64,000 nucleotides of DNA from a bacterium (GCA_029979505.1 JAPOHH010000004.1:19850-83849); one strand, 5' to 3'; counted from the first letter of the stretch, positions 1 through 9,763 are shown. Notes: a model not told the origin generated them from the sequence alone. A program made the numbers and translations.

Positions 1-382
1 CTGTAAACACTACTGTACCTATGACAAGTGAATTTGCTAAAGATGGAAATATCCCAATCATTCCTAGAAGTGTTACAACAAATTGTAAGTAACCCTCCCA
101 AGTGAGCCAGATAAGCAGCATTGTCAAAATAGCGTACTTTGTTGCTCTTTTTTCATTAACGTCATAAGCGCTTCTTTTATACAGAAGCTTATACATAGCT
201 ACAATTGCAACAAGATAGTATATTATCAAAGCAAATGTTTGAGACGATAATGCCTCAGTGAGATGGTCGATAATCATGGCTAAATGATTTTCTACCGTTA
301 ACCACACTATTAATGTAGCAATTGTTGCATTTACATATGCTTGTACACCTCTAGGTGTAATCGACTTCCATGGATCACCCAT
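1..382 (-). CDS. Integral membrane protein of unknown function, N-terminal part (cut by window start)
   Basis: This reading frame is not in the ORF track because it runs off the left edge. Reading leftward from the ATG at 382 gives 127 codons without a stop, starting MGDPWKSITPRG. A strong purine-rich ribosome binding site (GGAGAGG) lies just upstream of the ATG. The translation contains about four hydrophobic helices, for example around VNATIATLIVWLTV, FALIIYYLVAIVAMY and YAILTMLLIWLTWEG, so it is an inner-membrane protein. It diverges from gmk across a 55-base gap. I do not recognise the family and cannot assign a function; the C-terminal half lies outside the window. Confidence 0.75.
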   Translation of the reverse strand, partial: MGDPWKSITPRGVQAYVNATIATLIVWLTVENHLAMIIDHLTEALSSQTFALIIYYLVAIVAMYKLLYKRSAYDVNEKRATKYAILTMLLIWLTWEGYLQFVVTLLGMIGIFPSLANSLVIGTVVFT

Positions 383-437
383 TTTCCTCTCCTCTGAAAC
401 TTATGATAAACTATGATTTTCTAATTTAACAGGTTAT

Positions 438-1040
438 ATGTCGAATATTTTTATTATAAGTGCTCCTTCTGGATGTGGTAAGACTTCATTAGTTAGAGAG
501 ATATCACGTACTTATGATTTCCTGGAATTAACAGTCTCATGTACCACCAGAAAAATGCGTAGAGGAGAGGTTGATGGAGAGGATTATCACTTCATGACTG
601 CAGAGCATTTTATGACCAAGATTAGTAATGGAGAATTTATAGAACATGAGTCAGTTTATGACAACTATTATGGTACGACATTTAGCTCAATTATTGATAT
701 TACAAATACAGGAAAAGATGCGCTTTTAGAGATAGACTATAAAGGCATGTTGGCTATAAAAAGAATTATTCCTAATGCCATATCAATTTACATATTACCT
801 CCAAGTTTAGAAGAATTAAAAAACAGGCTTATACAGCGGGGATTGGATACACAAGAGGTGATTAACAATAGAGTCTCAAAAGCCGAGAATGAACTCAGAT
901 ATTCTAGATTTTCAGATTTTACTGTAATAAATGATGATTATAATTTAGCTCTAAGTTCACTAAAATCATTAATCTTATATAAAAAAATTAACCAAAATAC
1001 TGACCTAAATAGACTAAATAGACATTTTGAATCTTGCTAG
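438..1040 (+). CDS. gmk: Guanylate kinase
   Basis: Guanylate kinase phosphorylates GMP/dGMP to GDP/dGDP with ATP in the cytoplasm. The P-loop (SAPSGCGKTSL) is near residue 8. The GMP-binding region follows (SCTTRKMRRGEVDGEDYHF, then EFIEHESVYDNYYGT) and the lid has IQRGLD. At 200 residues it is a normal family length. A weak AGG sits four bases before the ATG. It is the first gene of a gmk-rpoZ-spoT group, an arrangement common in Gamma- and Betaproteobacteria that links guanine nucleotide supply to ppGpp metabolism. The rpoZ promoter lies over its last codons. Confidence 0.97.
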   Translation: MSNIFIISAPSGCGKTSLVREISRTYDFLELTVSCTTRKMRRGEVDGEDYHFMTAEHFMTKISNGEFIEHESVYDNYYGTTFSSIIDITNTGKDALLEIDYKGMLAIKRIIPNAISIYILPPSLEELKNRLIQRGLDTQEVINNRVSKAENELRYSRFSDFTVINDDYNLALSSLKSLILYKKINQNTDLNRLNRHFESC

Positions 1041-1061
1041 GTAGTAATATTCTGATATACT
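1034..1061 (+). promoter_or_regulatory. Candidate sigma-70 promoter of rpoZ giving a leaderless mRNA
   Basis: A -35-like TTGCTA (1034-1039), a 16-base spacer and a -10 TATACT (1056-1061) end eight bases before the rpoZ ATG at 1070. Transcription would start at about 1068-1070, and there is no Shine-Dalgarno before the ATG. The -35 hexamer overlaps the end of gmk. The call rests on consensus matching only. Confidence 0.5.
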
Positions 1062-1069
1062 CATTGTCC

Positions 1070-1459
1070 ATGGCAAGAGTAACAATAGAAGATTGTTTAA
1101 AAAGAATAGATAATGCTTACGATATAGTATCTCTTGCAAGTCAGCGAGCTAAAGATCTTCTAGATGGCTCAGAATCTAAGATTGATTATCAAGGCAAACC
1201 TACTGTTATCGCTCTCAAAGAAATTGCAGAAGGTTTGATAGATATGTCTTATTTCGAAACACGAAGAAAGCAGAAAATTGAGGATCAATTATCTGATGCT
1301 ATAGCTGAAGAAGAAGCAATAGCTGATATAGCAGCTGAAACTCAGCAACTTATCCAAGAAAATAATAGATCTACAGAAGAACTTCAAGCAGATGATGCTG
1401 TCATTTCAGATAGCATAGAAGAAGACGCATCAGAAAATACTGAAGACAAACCACTATAA
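1070..1459 (+). CDS. rpoZ: DNA-directed RNA polymerase omega subunit
   Basis: The omega subunit stabilises beta-prime in RNA polymerase and forms part of a ppGpp site. The family start MARVTIEDCLKRIDNAYDIV shows that the true start is the ATG at 1070, not the upstream codon used in the ORF track, which adds 12 residues overlapping gmk. The conserved core covers roughly the first 70 residues, including LKEIAEGLI. The remaining tail is very acidic and low in complexity (EEEAIADIAAETQQ), making 129 residues in total, longer than the 91 residues of E. coli omega. It lies 18 bases before spoT. Confidence 0.93.
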   Translation: MARVTIEDCLKRIDNAYDIVSLASQRAKDLLDGSESKIDYQGKPTVIALKEIAEGLIDMSYFETRRKQKIEDQLSDAIAEEEAIADIAAETQQLIQENNRSTEELQADDAVISDSIEEDASENTEDKPL

Positions 1460-1477
1460 AAATCTTATTCTAGGTGT

Positions 1478-3604
1478 ATGGCAATACCTAGAACGATAAA
1501 AAACACTGAAGATATTACATTTGCTAAGTTTAAAAAACAGCTACAAAAGTATCTTAATTCATATCAGATAAAGAAAATTGAAAAAGCTTTTAATGTTGCT
1601 AGAGATGCGCACGATGGCCAGAAAAGAAAATCTGGAGAAAATTATATAACTCACCCACTCAATGCCGCAGCTTATCTAGCCGAATACGAGCTAGACCATG
1701 AAACTATTATGGCGGCGATACTCCATGATGTTGTTGAGGATACGAATATACGCTTGGAAAATCTTGATAAAATTTTTGGTAAGAAAGTTGCTGAACTTGT
1801 TGATGGTGTCAGCAAACTAGATAAGATAAATTTTAACTCCAAAGAAGAAGCTGATGCTGCAAACTTAAGGAAAATGATTCTAGCGATGAGTAATGACATA
1901 AGGGTGTTATTGATTAAGTTAGCTGATAGACGCCATAACCTTACTACCATAAGTGTTCTTAAGAAAAGTAAAGCCAAAAGAATTGCAAGAGAAACGCTTG
2001 AAATATATGCACCGCTCGCATTGAGACTAGGCATTCATAATCTATCTACCGAATTAGAAAATTTATCTTTTCAAACTTATTATCCCCTCAGACACTCAAT
2101 TCTTACTGAAAATATAGACAAAGCTAGAGGTAATCGGAAACTTTTAATGAATAAAATTCAGTCTGAAGTAACTAAGAAACTAAACTCAGAATCTATAAAA
2201 AGCCAAACTAAAGCGAGAGAAAAACATGCCTATGGAATATATAAAAAAATGAAATCCAAAGAATTAAGATTCTCTCAAATTCATGACATATTTGGCGTAA
2301 GGATTATTACCGAATCAGTAGATTTATGTTACAGAGCTCTCGGTTGTATTCATAATCTCTATAAGCCTATCCCAGGTAGGTTTAAAGATTATATCGCAAT
2401 ACCTAAGTCAAATGGATATCAATCACTGCACACTGCAGTTCTTGGTCCTCATAATTTACCTATGGAGTTTCAAATAAGGACTAATGATATGGATTATCTA
2501 GCACAGTCTGGTATCGCAGCTCACTGGGTATATAAATCTAAAACATCAATAACTAAACTATCAAGAGAACAGCAATGGTTAAATAATCTTCTGGATATTC
2601 AAAAACAAGCTGGTGACCCTAGTGAACTTTTGGGAAGTATCAGGGAGGACTTAAATCCAGGAAAAGTTTATGTATTTTCATCTAAAGGACAAATTATAGA
2701 GCTTCCTAAAAAATCAACATTGATAGATTTTGCATATTCTATACATACTGACTTAGGTAACAAGTACTTGAAAGGATCAGTAGATGGCGAATTTAAACCA
2801 CCTGATACGATACTTAAAAATGGGCAGAGAATTATAATAAAAAAATCAGAAGTCTCTAAGCCAGATCCAGCTTGGTTAAATTTTGTTATATCAGTTAAAG
2901 CGAGAACCTCTATTAGAAACTATCTGAGGAGTATGCATGAAAATGATGCAATTAAGCTAGGGGAAAAACTGCTTAAAACATCATTAGCCGAGCTTCAAAT
3001 CTCCATTACTGATGTGCCTAAAAAGACATTAGAATTTATATTATCAGAACTGAAATACACTACTATTAACGAACTTTTTAGAGAGATTGGTTTGGGTAAT
3101 AAAATACCTAAACTAATTGCATTAAGAATGGCACCATCGTTTAAGAAAAATAATCACAATGTTGCGTACGATATTGAAGGCTCCGAGGGTTTAGTAATGT
3201 CTTATGCAAAATGTTGTCATCCTATTCCCGGTGATATGATTATTGGATATGCTAGTCAAGGTAAAGGTATAGTTGTTCACAGAAGTAGTTGTAAAAGTAT
3301 AAAGCACACCAAACCTAATGAGGATAATATTGAATTAAGATGGAGTGAAAATGTTGATAATAATTTCAGTGCCTCTATTATTATAGAAGTAGAAAACGAG
3401 AGAGGTGTGCTCGCACAGGTTTCATCAGTTATTGCTCAGAATAATCATAATATAGAGAGTGTTAATTATACTGATAGTCATGATACAGGGCACAATACCA
3501 TGTTAATCGTAGTTTCTGTTAAAAATACGAATCAGATAAAAAAATTACTTGATAGAATTAAAAAAATTAAAAACGTTTATAAAGCTGAGAGAAAAAGAAG
3601 TTAG
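1478..3604 (+). CDS. spoT: Bifunctional (p)ppGpp synthetase/hydrolase, SpoT type
   Basis: This enzyme makes and degrades the stringent-response alarmone (p)ppGpp. Domains in order: an HD hydrolase with YITHPLNAA and HDVVEDT (about residues 55-90), a synthetase domain with PGRFKDYIAIPKSNGYQS (about 298-315), a TGS domain (KVYVFSSKGQIIELPKKS, about 390-450), and a C-terminal ACT domain (SASIIIEVENERGVLAQVSSV, about 630-705). The HD pair is intact and the synthetase carries RFKD, as in bifunctional Rel/SpoT enzymes rather than RelA. At 708 residues it is full length. I see no relA in this window, so it may be the only long RSH protein of this organism; that is inference. Confidence 0.96.
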   Translation: MAIPRTIKNTEDITFAKFKKQLQKYLNSYQIKKIEKAFNVARDAHDGQKRKSGENYITHPLNAAAYLAEYELDHETIMAAILHDVVEDTNIRLENLDKIFGKKVAELVDGVSKLDKINFNSKEEADAANLRKMILAMSNDIRVLLIKLADRRHNLTTISVLKKSKAKRIARETLEIYAPLALRLGIHNLSTELENLSFQTYYPLRHSILTENIDKARGNRKLLMNKIQSEVTKKLNSESIKSQTKAREKHAYGIYKKMKSKELRFSQIHDIFGVRIITESVDLCYRALGCIHNLYKPIPGRFKDYIAIPKSNGYQSLHTAVLGPHNLPMEFQIRTNDMDYLAQSGIAAHWVYKSKTSITKLSREQQWLNNLLDIQKQAGDPSELLGSIREDLNPGKVYVFSSKGQIIELPKKSTLIDFAYSIHTDLGNKYLKGSVDGEFKPPDTILKNGQRIIIKKSEVSKPDPAWLNFVISVKARTSIRNYLRSMHENDAIKLGEKLLKTSLAELQISITDVPKKTLEFILSELKYTTINELFREIGLGNKIPKLIALRMAPSFKKNNHNVAYDIEGSEGLVMSYAKCCHPIPGDMIIGYASQGKGIVVHRSSCKSIKHTKPNEDNIELRWSENVDNNFSASIIIEVENERGVLAQVSSVIAQNNHNIESVNYTDSHDTGHNTMLIVVSVKNTNQIKKLLDRIKKIKNVYKAERKRS

Positions 3605-3606
3605 TT

Positions 3607-4344
3607 ATGGATAAAGCTAAATTTGGGTACAAGGACGTTAACAAATCAGACAAGCCTAGTCGAGTAAATAAGGTTTTTACATCTGTCTCAAATAGATATG
3701 ATTTAATGAATGATTTCATGTCTTTTGGATTACATAGAATTTGGAAAAAACAATTTATAAAATTATGTCATGTCCAATCAAAAAGGAAAGTTCTGGATAT
3801 TGCTTGTGGTACTGGTGATATATCAATATCGCTTCATAAAGAAAATCCAAAAATTGATTTGACATGCTTAGACCCTAACCCTGACATGATTAATCTTTGT
3901 AAACAGAAGTTTATTAATAAAGGTAATGTTGATATTAATTATGAAATAGAAGGTATTGAAGATTTCCTGCCAACAAAAAAGCAAAGATTTGATTTAATTA
4001 CAGTTGCATTTGGTTTCAGAAATTTTACTGATCATGATAAAGCATTAGAAAACATCTTTAGTTTATTAGAGCCTGGCGGTTCATTTATAATAATGGATTT
4101 CAAGAAACCCAGAGGAAAACTCTTCTCTAAAATATTTGAATTTTATACATTAAATGTTATTCCTAAAATCGGAAAAGTTGTAGCTAACGATGAAAGTAGT
4201 TACAGATACTTAGGAGAATCTATACAGACTTACTTTTCACCTGAAGAAATAAAAGATATGCTTAACAAGGTAGGGTTTGTGAATACTAAGATAATTAACT
4301 TGCTTGAGGATGTTGCAACTATTCATATCGGACAAAAATCATGA
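3607..4344 (+). CDS. ubiE: Ubiquinone/menaquinone C-methyltransferase UbiE
   Basis: UbiE is a SAM-dependent C-methyltransferase of ubiquinone (and, where present, menaquinone) synthesis. The N-terminal family motif VNKVFTSVSNRYDLMNDFMS is present, followed by SAM motif I VLDIACGTGDIS (about residue 62), then DLITVAFGFRNFTD and LEPGGSFIIMDF. The length of 245 residues is normal. It begins two bases after spoT and its stop overlaps the ubiJ start (ATGA), so ubiE-ubiJ-ubiB look translationally coupled. Confidence 0.97.
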   Translation: MDKAKFGYKDVNKSDKPSRVNKVFTSVSNRYDLMNDFMSFGLHRIWKKQFIKLCHVQSKRKVLDIACGTGDISISLHKENPKIDLTCLDPNPDMINLCKQKFINKGNVDINYEIEGIEDFLPTKKQRFDLITVAFGFRNFTDHDKALENIFSLLEPGGSFIIMDFKKPRGKLFSKIFEFYTLNVIPKIGKVVANDESSYRYLGESIQTYFSPEEIKDMLNKVGFVNTKIINLLEDVATIHIGQKS

Positions 4345-4910
4345 AAGACAAGATAATTACAAGAATAAATAAAATCTTAGAGAATGAAACCTCAAAGAAT
4401 ATATATATTAGTTTATTTAAAGATAAGTTGGCCCAAAAAAAAATTAAGATTAATATTAATGATATAGAATTCGCCATATGCTTAAATTTTGATAGTGACA
4501 ATATAGTTTTATCTGAGGATGAAGATAAAGTTGATGTTGAGATTACGGGATCATTGGCATCATTTATATTGTATGCATCTACTGGGAGCGAGTTACTCTC
4601 ATCTAAAATAAAAATTAGTGGAGATGTGGAGACTGCAAATACAATAAATGAGCTGTTCAAGAAAACTGATATTTTAAGGGATATTATTGTTCAAATGATA
4701 GGCCAAAAATCTGCCTCTTCATTGTTCTCGATTTTAGATCCCATTAAATCAAAAATAGATCAATCAAGTGCTAAGAATAAAGACGCACTCTCTAAATTTT
4801 TAAAATATGATATTGATTTAATACCAACGAAAGAAGATATTAATAATTACATCGATCAAGTTGATGAGATAAAAAGTCGTACTGAAAAACTCTTGGCTAA
4901 GATTAAATGA
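4341..4910 (+). CDS. ubiJ: Ubiquinone biosynthesis accessory factor UbiJ (SCP2 domain)
   Basis: UbiJ is a non-enzymatic lipid-binding factor of the aerobic ubiquinone complex; its SCP2 domain is thought to bind polyprenylated intermediates. The SCP2-like region covers about residues 20-110 (INDIEFAICLNFDSDN, then the moderately conserved VDVEITGSLASFILYAS and KIKISGDVETANTINELF). The C-terminal part is helical and ends in the predicted coiled region DQVDEIKSRTEKLLAKIK, as in UbiJ. The call rests on the domain plus its position between ubiE and ubiB, overlapping both by four bases. At 189 residues it is close to E. coli UbiJ (201). Confidence 0.88.
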   Translation: MKDKIITRINKILENETSKNIYISLFKDKLAQKKIKININDIEFAICLNFDSDNIVLSEDEDKVDVEITGSLASFILYASTGSELLSSKIKISGDVETANTINELFKKTDILRDIIVQMIGQKSASSLFSILDPIKSKIDQSSAKNKDALSKFLKYDIDLIPTKEDINNYIDQVDEIKSRTEKLLAKIK

Positions 4911-6529
4911 GTAATATTCTTAGAGTTTTTAAAATAATATATCTATTTTTCAAGTATGATATTGATAAATGCTTGATGAGATCACCTAGAATAGGTAATA
5001 AAAAATATCTCTTCTTACTTTTACCTTGGAATCTTCTAAGGTTTAATAAGTCTATTGATTTGGCAACGAATATTCGACTTATTTGTGAGGACTTAGGGCC
5101 TATATTCGTGAAACTTGGGCAGATGATATCTACTAGGAAAGATTTACTTAGTGATGATATAGCTACAGAACTTGCTAAGTTACAAGATCACGTAAAACCT
5201 TTTGATGGTGCAACTGCAAAAAAAATTATTGAAGAAGAATTAGGTCAAAATACAAAAGATATTTTCTTATCATTTCAAACAAAACCTATGGCCTCAGCAT
5301 CAATAGCTCAAGTACATCCAGCTAAACTTAGAACCGGAGAGGATGTAATTGTTAAAGTTGTAAGACCTGATATTAAAGTCAAGATTATGCAAGATATTTC
5401 TCTAATGAAAAAAATTGCATCTTACTTAGATGGTCTATCAAGCGATTTTAAAAGGATGCATCTAATAGATATAGTTAATGATTATGAAATGGTAATTTAT
5501 GACGAATTAAATCTTATTAAGGAAGCTGCAAATGCAAAACAGATTAGTAAAAACTTTCATAATTCTGATTTTATATATATTCCAACTGTTCACTGCACTT
5601 ACTTAACCAGTAAGGTAATGGTTATGGAGAGAATTTACGGAACTCCTATTAATGATAAAACCAAATTATCCGAACAAGGAATTTCATTTACAGAGATTGC
5701 CGAGAAGTCTGTCGAGTTATTTTTTGTTCAAGTTTTTGAACATAACTTTTTTCATGCAGATATGCATCCAGGTAATATATTTATCCAGAAACATAATCAC
5801 TCTTTTAGATTTGTACTTGTAGACTTTGGAATTATGGGATCACTGAGCGAGTTCGACAAAAAATATTTAGCAGAAAATTTCATAGCTTTTTTTAATCGTG
5901 ATTATGCCAGTGTAGCTAGACTTCATGTTGAATGCGAGTGGGTACCAAAAGATACAAACATACCATCACTTGAAAGTGCAATCAGAGAGAATTGTGAATG
6001 CATGCTCGATAAACCAATAAAAGATGTCTCACTTAGTGACATAATAGTAGGACTTTTCGATACTGCAAGAAGATTTAAACTTGAAGTACAACCTCAATTA
6101 ATTTTAATGCAGAAGACACTTCTATATACAGAGGGACTGGGAAGGGAATTTAATCCAGAATTAGACTTGTGGAAAACATCCAAACCTATATTAGAGCAGT
6201 GGATGAAAGAGCAAAAAGGACCTAAAGTGATAGCGAAGAAAATTATGAACAATCTTGATGATTATTTAGAAATAATCCCAGAGATACCATCATTTTTTAG
6301 AAGAATATCAAACCATTATAGTGGCAACTCCTCTGATCTTACTAAAAACTTCGATCAGTTGAGAGTCATAGAAAAAAAACTTAATTCTAATAAAATAAGA
6401 AACCACTATTATTTTTCAATTATTCTTCTTGTAATTATATTTGTTGCTCCTCTGGGTTTTCTTGATATCTATAAAGGAGAAGTTCTGCTATTATTGGCTT
6501 CTCTAATGTACATCTCAAAACCTAAATGA
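4907..6529 (+). CDS. ubiB: Ubiquinone biosynthesis protein kinase-like UbiB
   Basis: UbiB is an atypical protein-kinase-like ATPase of the ABC1/ADCK family needed for aerobic ubiquinone synthesis. The family motif KLGQMISTRKDLLSDDIA (about residues 68-85) and the alanine-rich nucleotide loop ASASIAQVH are present. The kinase-like core has FHADMHPGNIF and VLVDFGIMG. Two C-terminal membrane helices (YYFSIILLVIIFVAPLGF and EVLLLLASLMYI) anchor it to the inner membrane. At 540 residues it is full length. Its start overlaps ubiJ and its stop overlaps the uvrD start, both by four bases. Confidence 0.97.
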   Translation: MSNILRVFKIIYLFFKYDIDKCLMRSPRIGNKKYLFLLLPWNLLRFNKSIDLATNIRLICEDLGPIFVKLGQMISTRKDLLSDDIATELAKLQDHVKPFDGATAKKIIEEELGQNTKDIFLSFQTKPMASASIAQVHPAKLRTGEDVIVKVVRPDIKVKIMQDISLMKKIASYLDGLSSDFKRMHLIDIVNDYEMVIYDELNLIKEAANAKQISKNFHNSDFIYIPTVHCTYLTSKVMVMERIYGTPINDKTKLSEQGISFTEIAEKSVELFFVQVFEHNFFHADMHPGNIFIQKHNHSFRFVLVDFGIMGSLSEFDKKYLAENFIAFFNRDYASVARLHVECEWVPKDTNIPSLESAIRENCECMLDKPIKDVSLSDIIVGLFDTARRFKLEVQPQLILMQKTLLYTEGLGREFNPELDLWKTSKPILEQWMKEQKGPKVIAKKIMNNLDDYLEIIPEIPSFFRRISNHYSGNSSDLTKNFDQLRVIEKKLNSNKIRNHYYFSIILLVIIFVAPLGFLDIYKGEVLLLLASLMYISKPK

Positions 6530-8679
6530 ATGAAATAGATTTTAATGAGTCATTAAACAAGCAACAGCTAACTGCAGTAAATTGTGATGAGGGAAACAAG
6601 CTTGTCCTTGCCGGCGCAGGAAGCGGGAAAACAAGAGTTCTTACTTATAGGGTTGCAAAACTTATTAAAGATTTTAATGTTAGACCATCTGATATTCTTG
6701 CCCTAACATTTACAAATAAAGCTTCTAGAGAAATGAAAGAGAGGATTGAGTCCCTACTTAAGATATCATCACAAGGTCTTTGGTTTGGGACGTTCCATGG
6801 AATCTGTAGAAGAATATTAAAAATACACTGGAAAGAAGCAGAACTCTCTGAAAGATTTACAATATTAGATTCACAAGACCAACTAAGATTAATTAAAAGA
6901 ATAATTAAGACCAATAATTTTGATGAAAAGCTATATGATGCTAAATCTATTCAATCATTCATTAATAGAAAAAAAGACAATGGTATAAGAAGTCATAAAA
7001 TAAATGAAAAAGATGATGAAATATATGTGCTCATCTACAAAGAGTATGAGTCTATTTTAAAGCAGACCCTATCAGTAGATTTCGCTGATTTGATTTTAAA
7101 AACATATGAACTACTGTCAAAACATGAAAGCATACTTTCATATTATGTAAAAAGATTTAAACATATCATGGTTGATGAATTTCAAGATACAAATTTATTA
7201 CAATTTAAATTATTGAAAATTCTCAACAACGATAGTGGATCTATGTATGCAGTTGGAGATGATGATCAGTCTATATATGGTTGGCGAGGAGCTCTAAGTA
7301 AAAATATAAAAAATTTTACTGACCAATTTATTGATGTTGAAATTTTTAAGCTAGAACAAAACTATAGATCTACAGATAAAATTCTTGAAGTAGCTAATAG
7401 TTTGATAACTCATAATAAAAATAGACTTGGCAAAGAATTATGGACAAATACAAGCAGAGGAGAACAGGTAAAACTTTTTGAAGCTTATAACAACGACGAA
7501 GAATCTTCATTTATTGTTGATAAAATAAAAATGCTTGAAAGGGACGGTTACAAGAAGTCTGAAATTGCAATTCTATATAGAAATAATTTCTTATCAAGAA
7601 GACTTGAGGAAGAGCTAAATGGTCGAGGTATTCCTTATGTTATATACGGAGGTTTTCGTTTTTTTGAGAGAGCTGAAATAAAGGATATGATTGCATATCT
7701 AAGAATAATTGTTAATCCTGATGATGATGCAGCTTTTGAGAGAACTATTAATAATCCACCAAGAGGTATAGGTCAGAAGACTATCGATATCATTAGGACT
7801 ACTGCAAAAGAGAAGAATTTATCTTTATGGAAAACTATAAAAAACTTTGAACAACAAGACTGTAGCGATATCACAACTAGGGTTAAAATCTCTATCTCAA
7901 ACTATATTAAAATTATAGAGAGTATAGCTTTAGATATTAATGACTTATCATTAGATGAAATTCTAAAAAGAATATACGAAGATTCAAAATTAAAGTTATA
8001 TTTTTCAGAACAAAAAGGCGAAGAAGCTATTTCTAAACAGGAGAATATAGAGGAACTTTTTGTGACAGCAGAAAACTTCATAAGAAATAATATTGATAGC
8101 GAGAATATTGTAGACGAGTTTCTTGATAATGCTGCTCTAGAAGCTGGAGATTATCAGGCTAAACTTAGTGAAGATCCTATTCAATTGATGACTATTCACT
8201 CTGCTAAGGGATTAGAATTTCCAGTAGTATTCCTGACAGGTCTAGAGGAGGGAATATTTCCTAATGAAAATAGAAAAAGTGGTAATGATTTTTTAGAGGA
8301 AGAGAGACGACTTTGTTATGTAGCTATCACCAGGGCAATGAAATTACTCTACATTACCCATGCTAATGCAAGATATCTACATGGTTCTTATAATTATTTA
8401 ATGCCATCTAGATTTATCAATGAAATTCCTTCAGAATTGTTAGATATTATAAAAACTGATAGTCATCACCAAGTTAAAAAAAAATATCCTTCAGATATAA
8501 ATAGTACCCGCAACACTTCGGGTTTTAAAATTGGACAAAGAGTTAAGCATCAAAAATTTGGTAATGGTGTCATACTAAGCTATGAAGGAGAGGATGATAA
8601 TCTAAAATTATATATTAATTTTGAAGATTATGGATCAAAATGGTTAGTACTTACATATGCGCATTTAGAATTTTTATAA
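6526..8679 (+). CDS. uvrD: DNA helicase II, UvrD
   Basis: This superfamily 1A 3'-5' helicase acts in nucleotide excision repair and mismatch repair. Motifs in order: Q-motif LNKQQLTAV, Walker A AGAGSGKT (about residue 29), GTFHGICRRIL, Walker B VDEFQDTN, GDDDQSIYGWRGA, QNYRST, the motif V region TIHSAKGLEFP, and ITRAM. The C-terminal Tudor-like module GQRVKHQKFGNGVI...GSKWLVLTYAHLEF matches UvrD/PcrA and is absent from Rep, which decides the name. At 717 residues it is nearly the E. coli length (720). It overlaps ubiB by four bases, an unusual partner for a repair helicase. Confidence 0.94.
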   Translation: MNEIDFNESLNKQQLTAVNCDEGNKLVLAGAGSGKTRVLTYRVAKLIKDFNVRPSDILALTFTNKASREMKERIESLLKISSQGLWFGTFHGICRRILKIHWKEAELSERFTILDSQDQLRLIKRIIKTNNFDEKLYDAKSIQSFINRKKDNGIRSHKINEKDDEIYVLIYKEYESILKQTLSVDFADLILKTYELLSKHESILSYYVKRFKHIMVDEFQDTNLLQFKLLKILNNDSGSMYAVGDDDQSIYGWRGALSKNIKNFTDQFIDVEIFKLEQNYRSTDKILEVANSLITHNKNRLGKELWTNTSRGEQVKLFEAYNNDEESSFIVDKIKMLERDGYKKSEIAILYRNNFLSRRLEEELNGRGIPYVIYGGFRFFERAEIKDMIAYLRIIVNPDDDAAFERTINNPPRGIGQKTIDIIRTTAKEKNLSLWKTIKNFEQQDCSDITTRVKISISNYIKIIESIALDINDLSLDEILKRIYEDSKLKLYFSEQKGEEAISKQENIEELFVTAENFIRNNIDSENIVDEFLDNAALEAGDYQAKLSEDPIQLMTIHSAKGLEFPVVFLTGLEEGIFPNENRKSGNDFLEEERRLCYVAITRAMKLLYITHANARYLHGSYNYLMPSRFINEIPSELLDIIKTDSHHQVKKKYPSDINSTRNTSGFKIGQRVKHQKFGNGVILSYEGEDDNLKLYINFEDYGSKWLVLTYAHLEFL

Positions 8680-8680
8680 T

Positions 8681-9763
8681 ATGAAACAAAATAGAAGAAA
8701 ATTTTTTAAAACAATTGGATTAGCTACGGCAGCGTCAATGCTAGGAGTACTAAATCCAAAACAAGTGTCTGCGAGTAAAAAAATAAAATGGAAAATGGTT
8801 ACTTCATGGCCAAAAAACTTTCCTGGACTTGGTGCTGGAGCTGAGACACTCGCAAGTTATATTAATCAATTATCAGGTGGTAGTTTATCTGTAAAAGTAT
8901 TTGGAGCGGGAGAATTAGTGCCTCCGCTTGGTGTGTTTGATTATGTATCATCTGGCGGAGCAGAGATGGGACACTCTGGAGCGTATTACTGGAAAGGTAA
9001 AACGGCAGCTGCACAGTTTTTTTCATCTGTTCCGTTTGGTATGACCGCACAAGAAATGAATTCATGGTTATACTACGGTGGCGGCTTACAACTCTGGGAA
9101 GAAGTTTATAAGGATTTTGATTTAGTACCAAGACCTGCTGGCAATACTGGTGTTCAAATGGGGGGTTGGTTTAACAAGGAAATTAATTCAACTGATGATT
9201 TAAATGGTTTAAAAATGCGTATACCAGGATTAGGAGGAGAAGTTTTAGCAAGAGCTGGCGGCACACCATTTACACTTGCAGGTTCAGAAATATTTACATC
9301 ACTTCAAACTGGTGTTATCGATGCTACCGAATGGGTTGGACCCTATAATGATCGTGCATTTGGCTTACATAGAGCAGCACAATATTATTATTATCCAGGA
9401 TGGCATGAGCCAGGGCCTACTCTGGAGTGTATTATAAATAGACAAGCATATAATAAGTTGTCAAAGCAGCTACAACAAATAGTAGATATTGCTTGCAAAG
9501 CTGCAAATATTGATATGCTTTCAGATTACACGTCTAAAAATTATCAAGCTCTTGAATTTTTTCAAAAAGAGAAAATTTCAATTAAACAATTTCCAAGAGA
9601 AGTACTAGTTAAGCTCAATAAAATTAGTGATGATGTTTTACTTGATTTAAGTCTTGAAAATAATATTTCAAAAAAAGTTTATGACTCATATACAAGCTTT
9701 TTAAAAAGAGTAAGACCTTGGACGCTTATATCTGAAGACGGATATTTAAGTTCACTTAAGTAA
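8681..9763 (+). CDS. TRAP transporter solute-binding protein, TakP-like, with twin-arginine signal
   Basis: This is the periplasmic receptor of a tripartite (TRAP) secondary importer. The N-terminus MKQNRRKFFKTIGLATAASML has a twin-arginine motif and hydrophobic core, so Tat export is likely. The mature part carries motifs of the TakP group, which binds 2-oxo acids: VTSWPKNFPG, FGAGELVPPLGVFD, NTGVQMGGWFNKEI, GLKMRIPGLGGEVL, IDATEWVGPYND and YYYPGWHEPGPT. The substrate is therefore probably a keto or carboxylic acid, by inference. It follows the uvrD stop by one base (TAATATG) without a Shine-Dalgarno. Its last 12 bases overlap dctM on the other strand. Confidence 0.9.
   Translation: MKQNRRKFFKTIGLATAASMLGVLNPKQVSASKKIKWKMVTSWPKNFPGLGAGAETLASYINQLSGGSLSVKVFGAGELVPPLGVFDYVSSGGAEMGHSGAYYWKGKTAAAQFFSSVPFGMTAQEMNSWLYYGGGLQLWEEVYKDFDLVPRPAGNTGVQMGGWFNKEINSTDDLNGLKMRIPGLGGEVLARAGGTPFTLAGSEIFTSLQTGVIDATEWVGPYNDRAFGLHRAAQYYYYPGWHEPGPTLECIINRQAYNKLSKQLQQIVDIACKAANIDMLSDYTSKNYQALEFFQKEKISIKQFPREVLVKLNKISDDVLLDLSLENNISKKVYDSYTSFLKRVRPWTLISEDGYLSSLK

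Noticed and set aside
1-382. Left-edge membrane protein considered as a proteorhodopsin
   Set aside because: The helices lack the Schiff-base and proton-carrier motifs I would expect, and only about four helices are visible, so no rhodopsin claim is justified.
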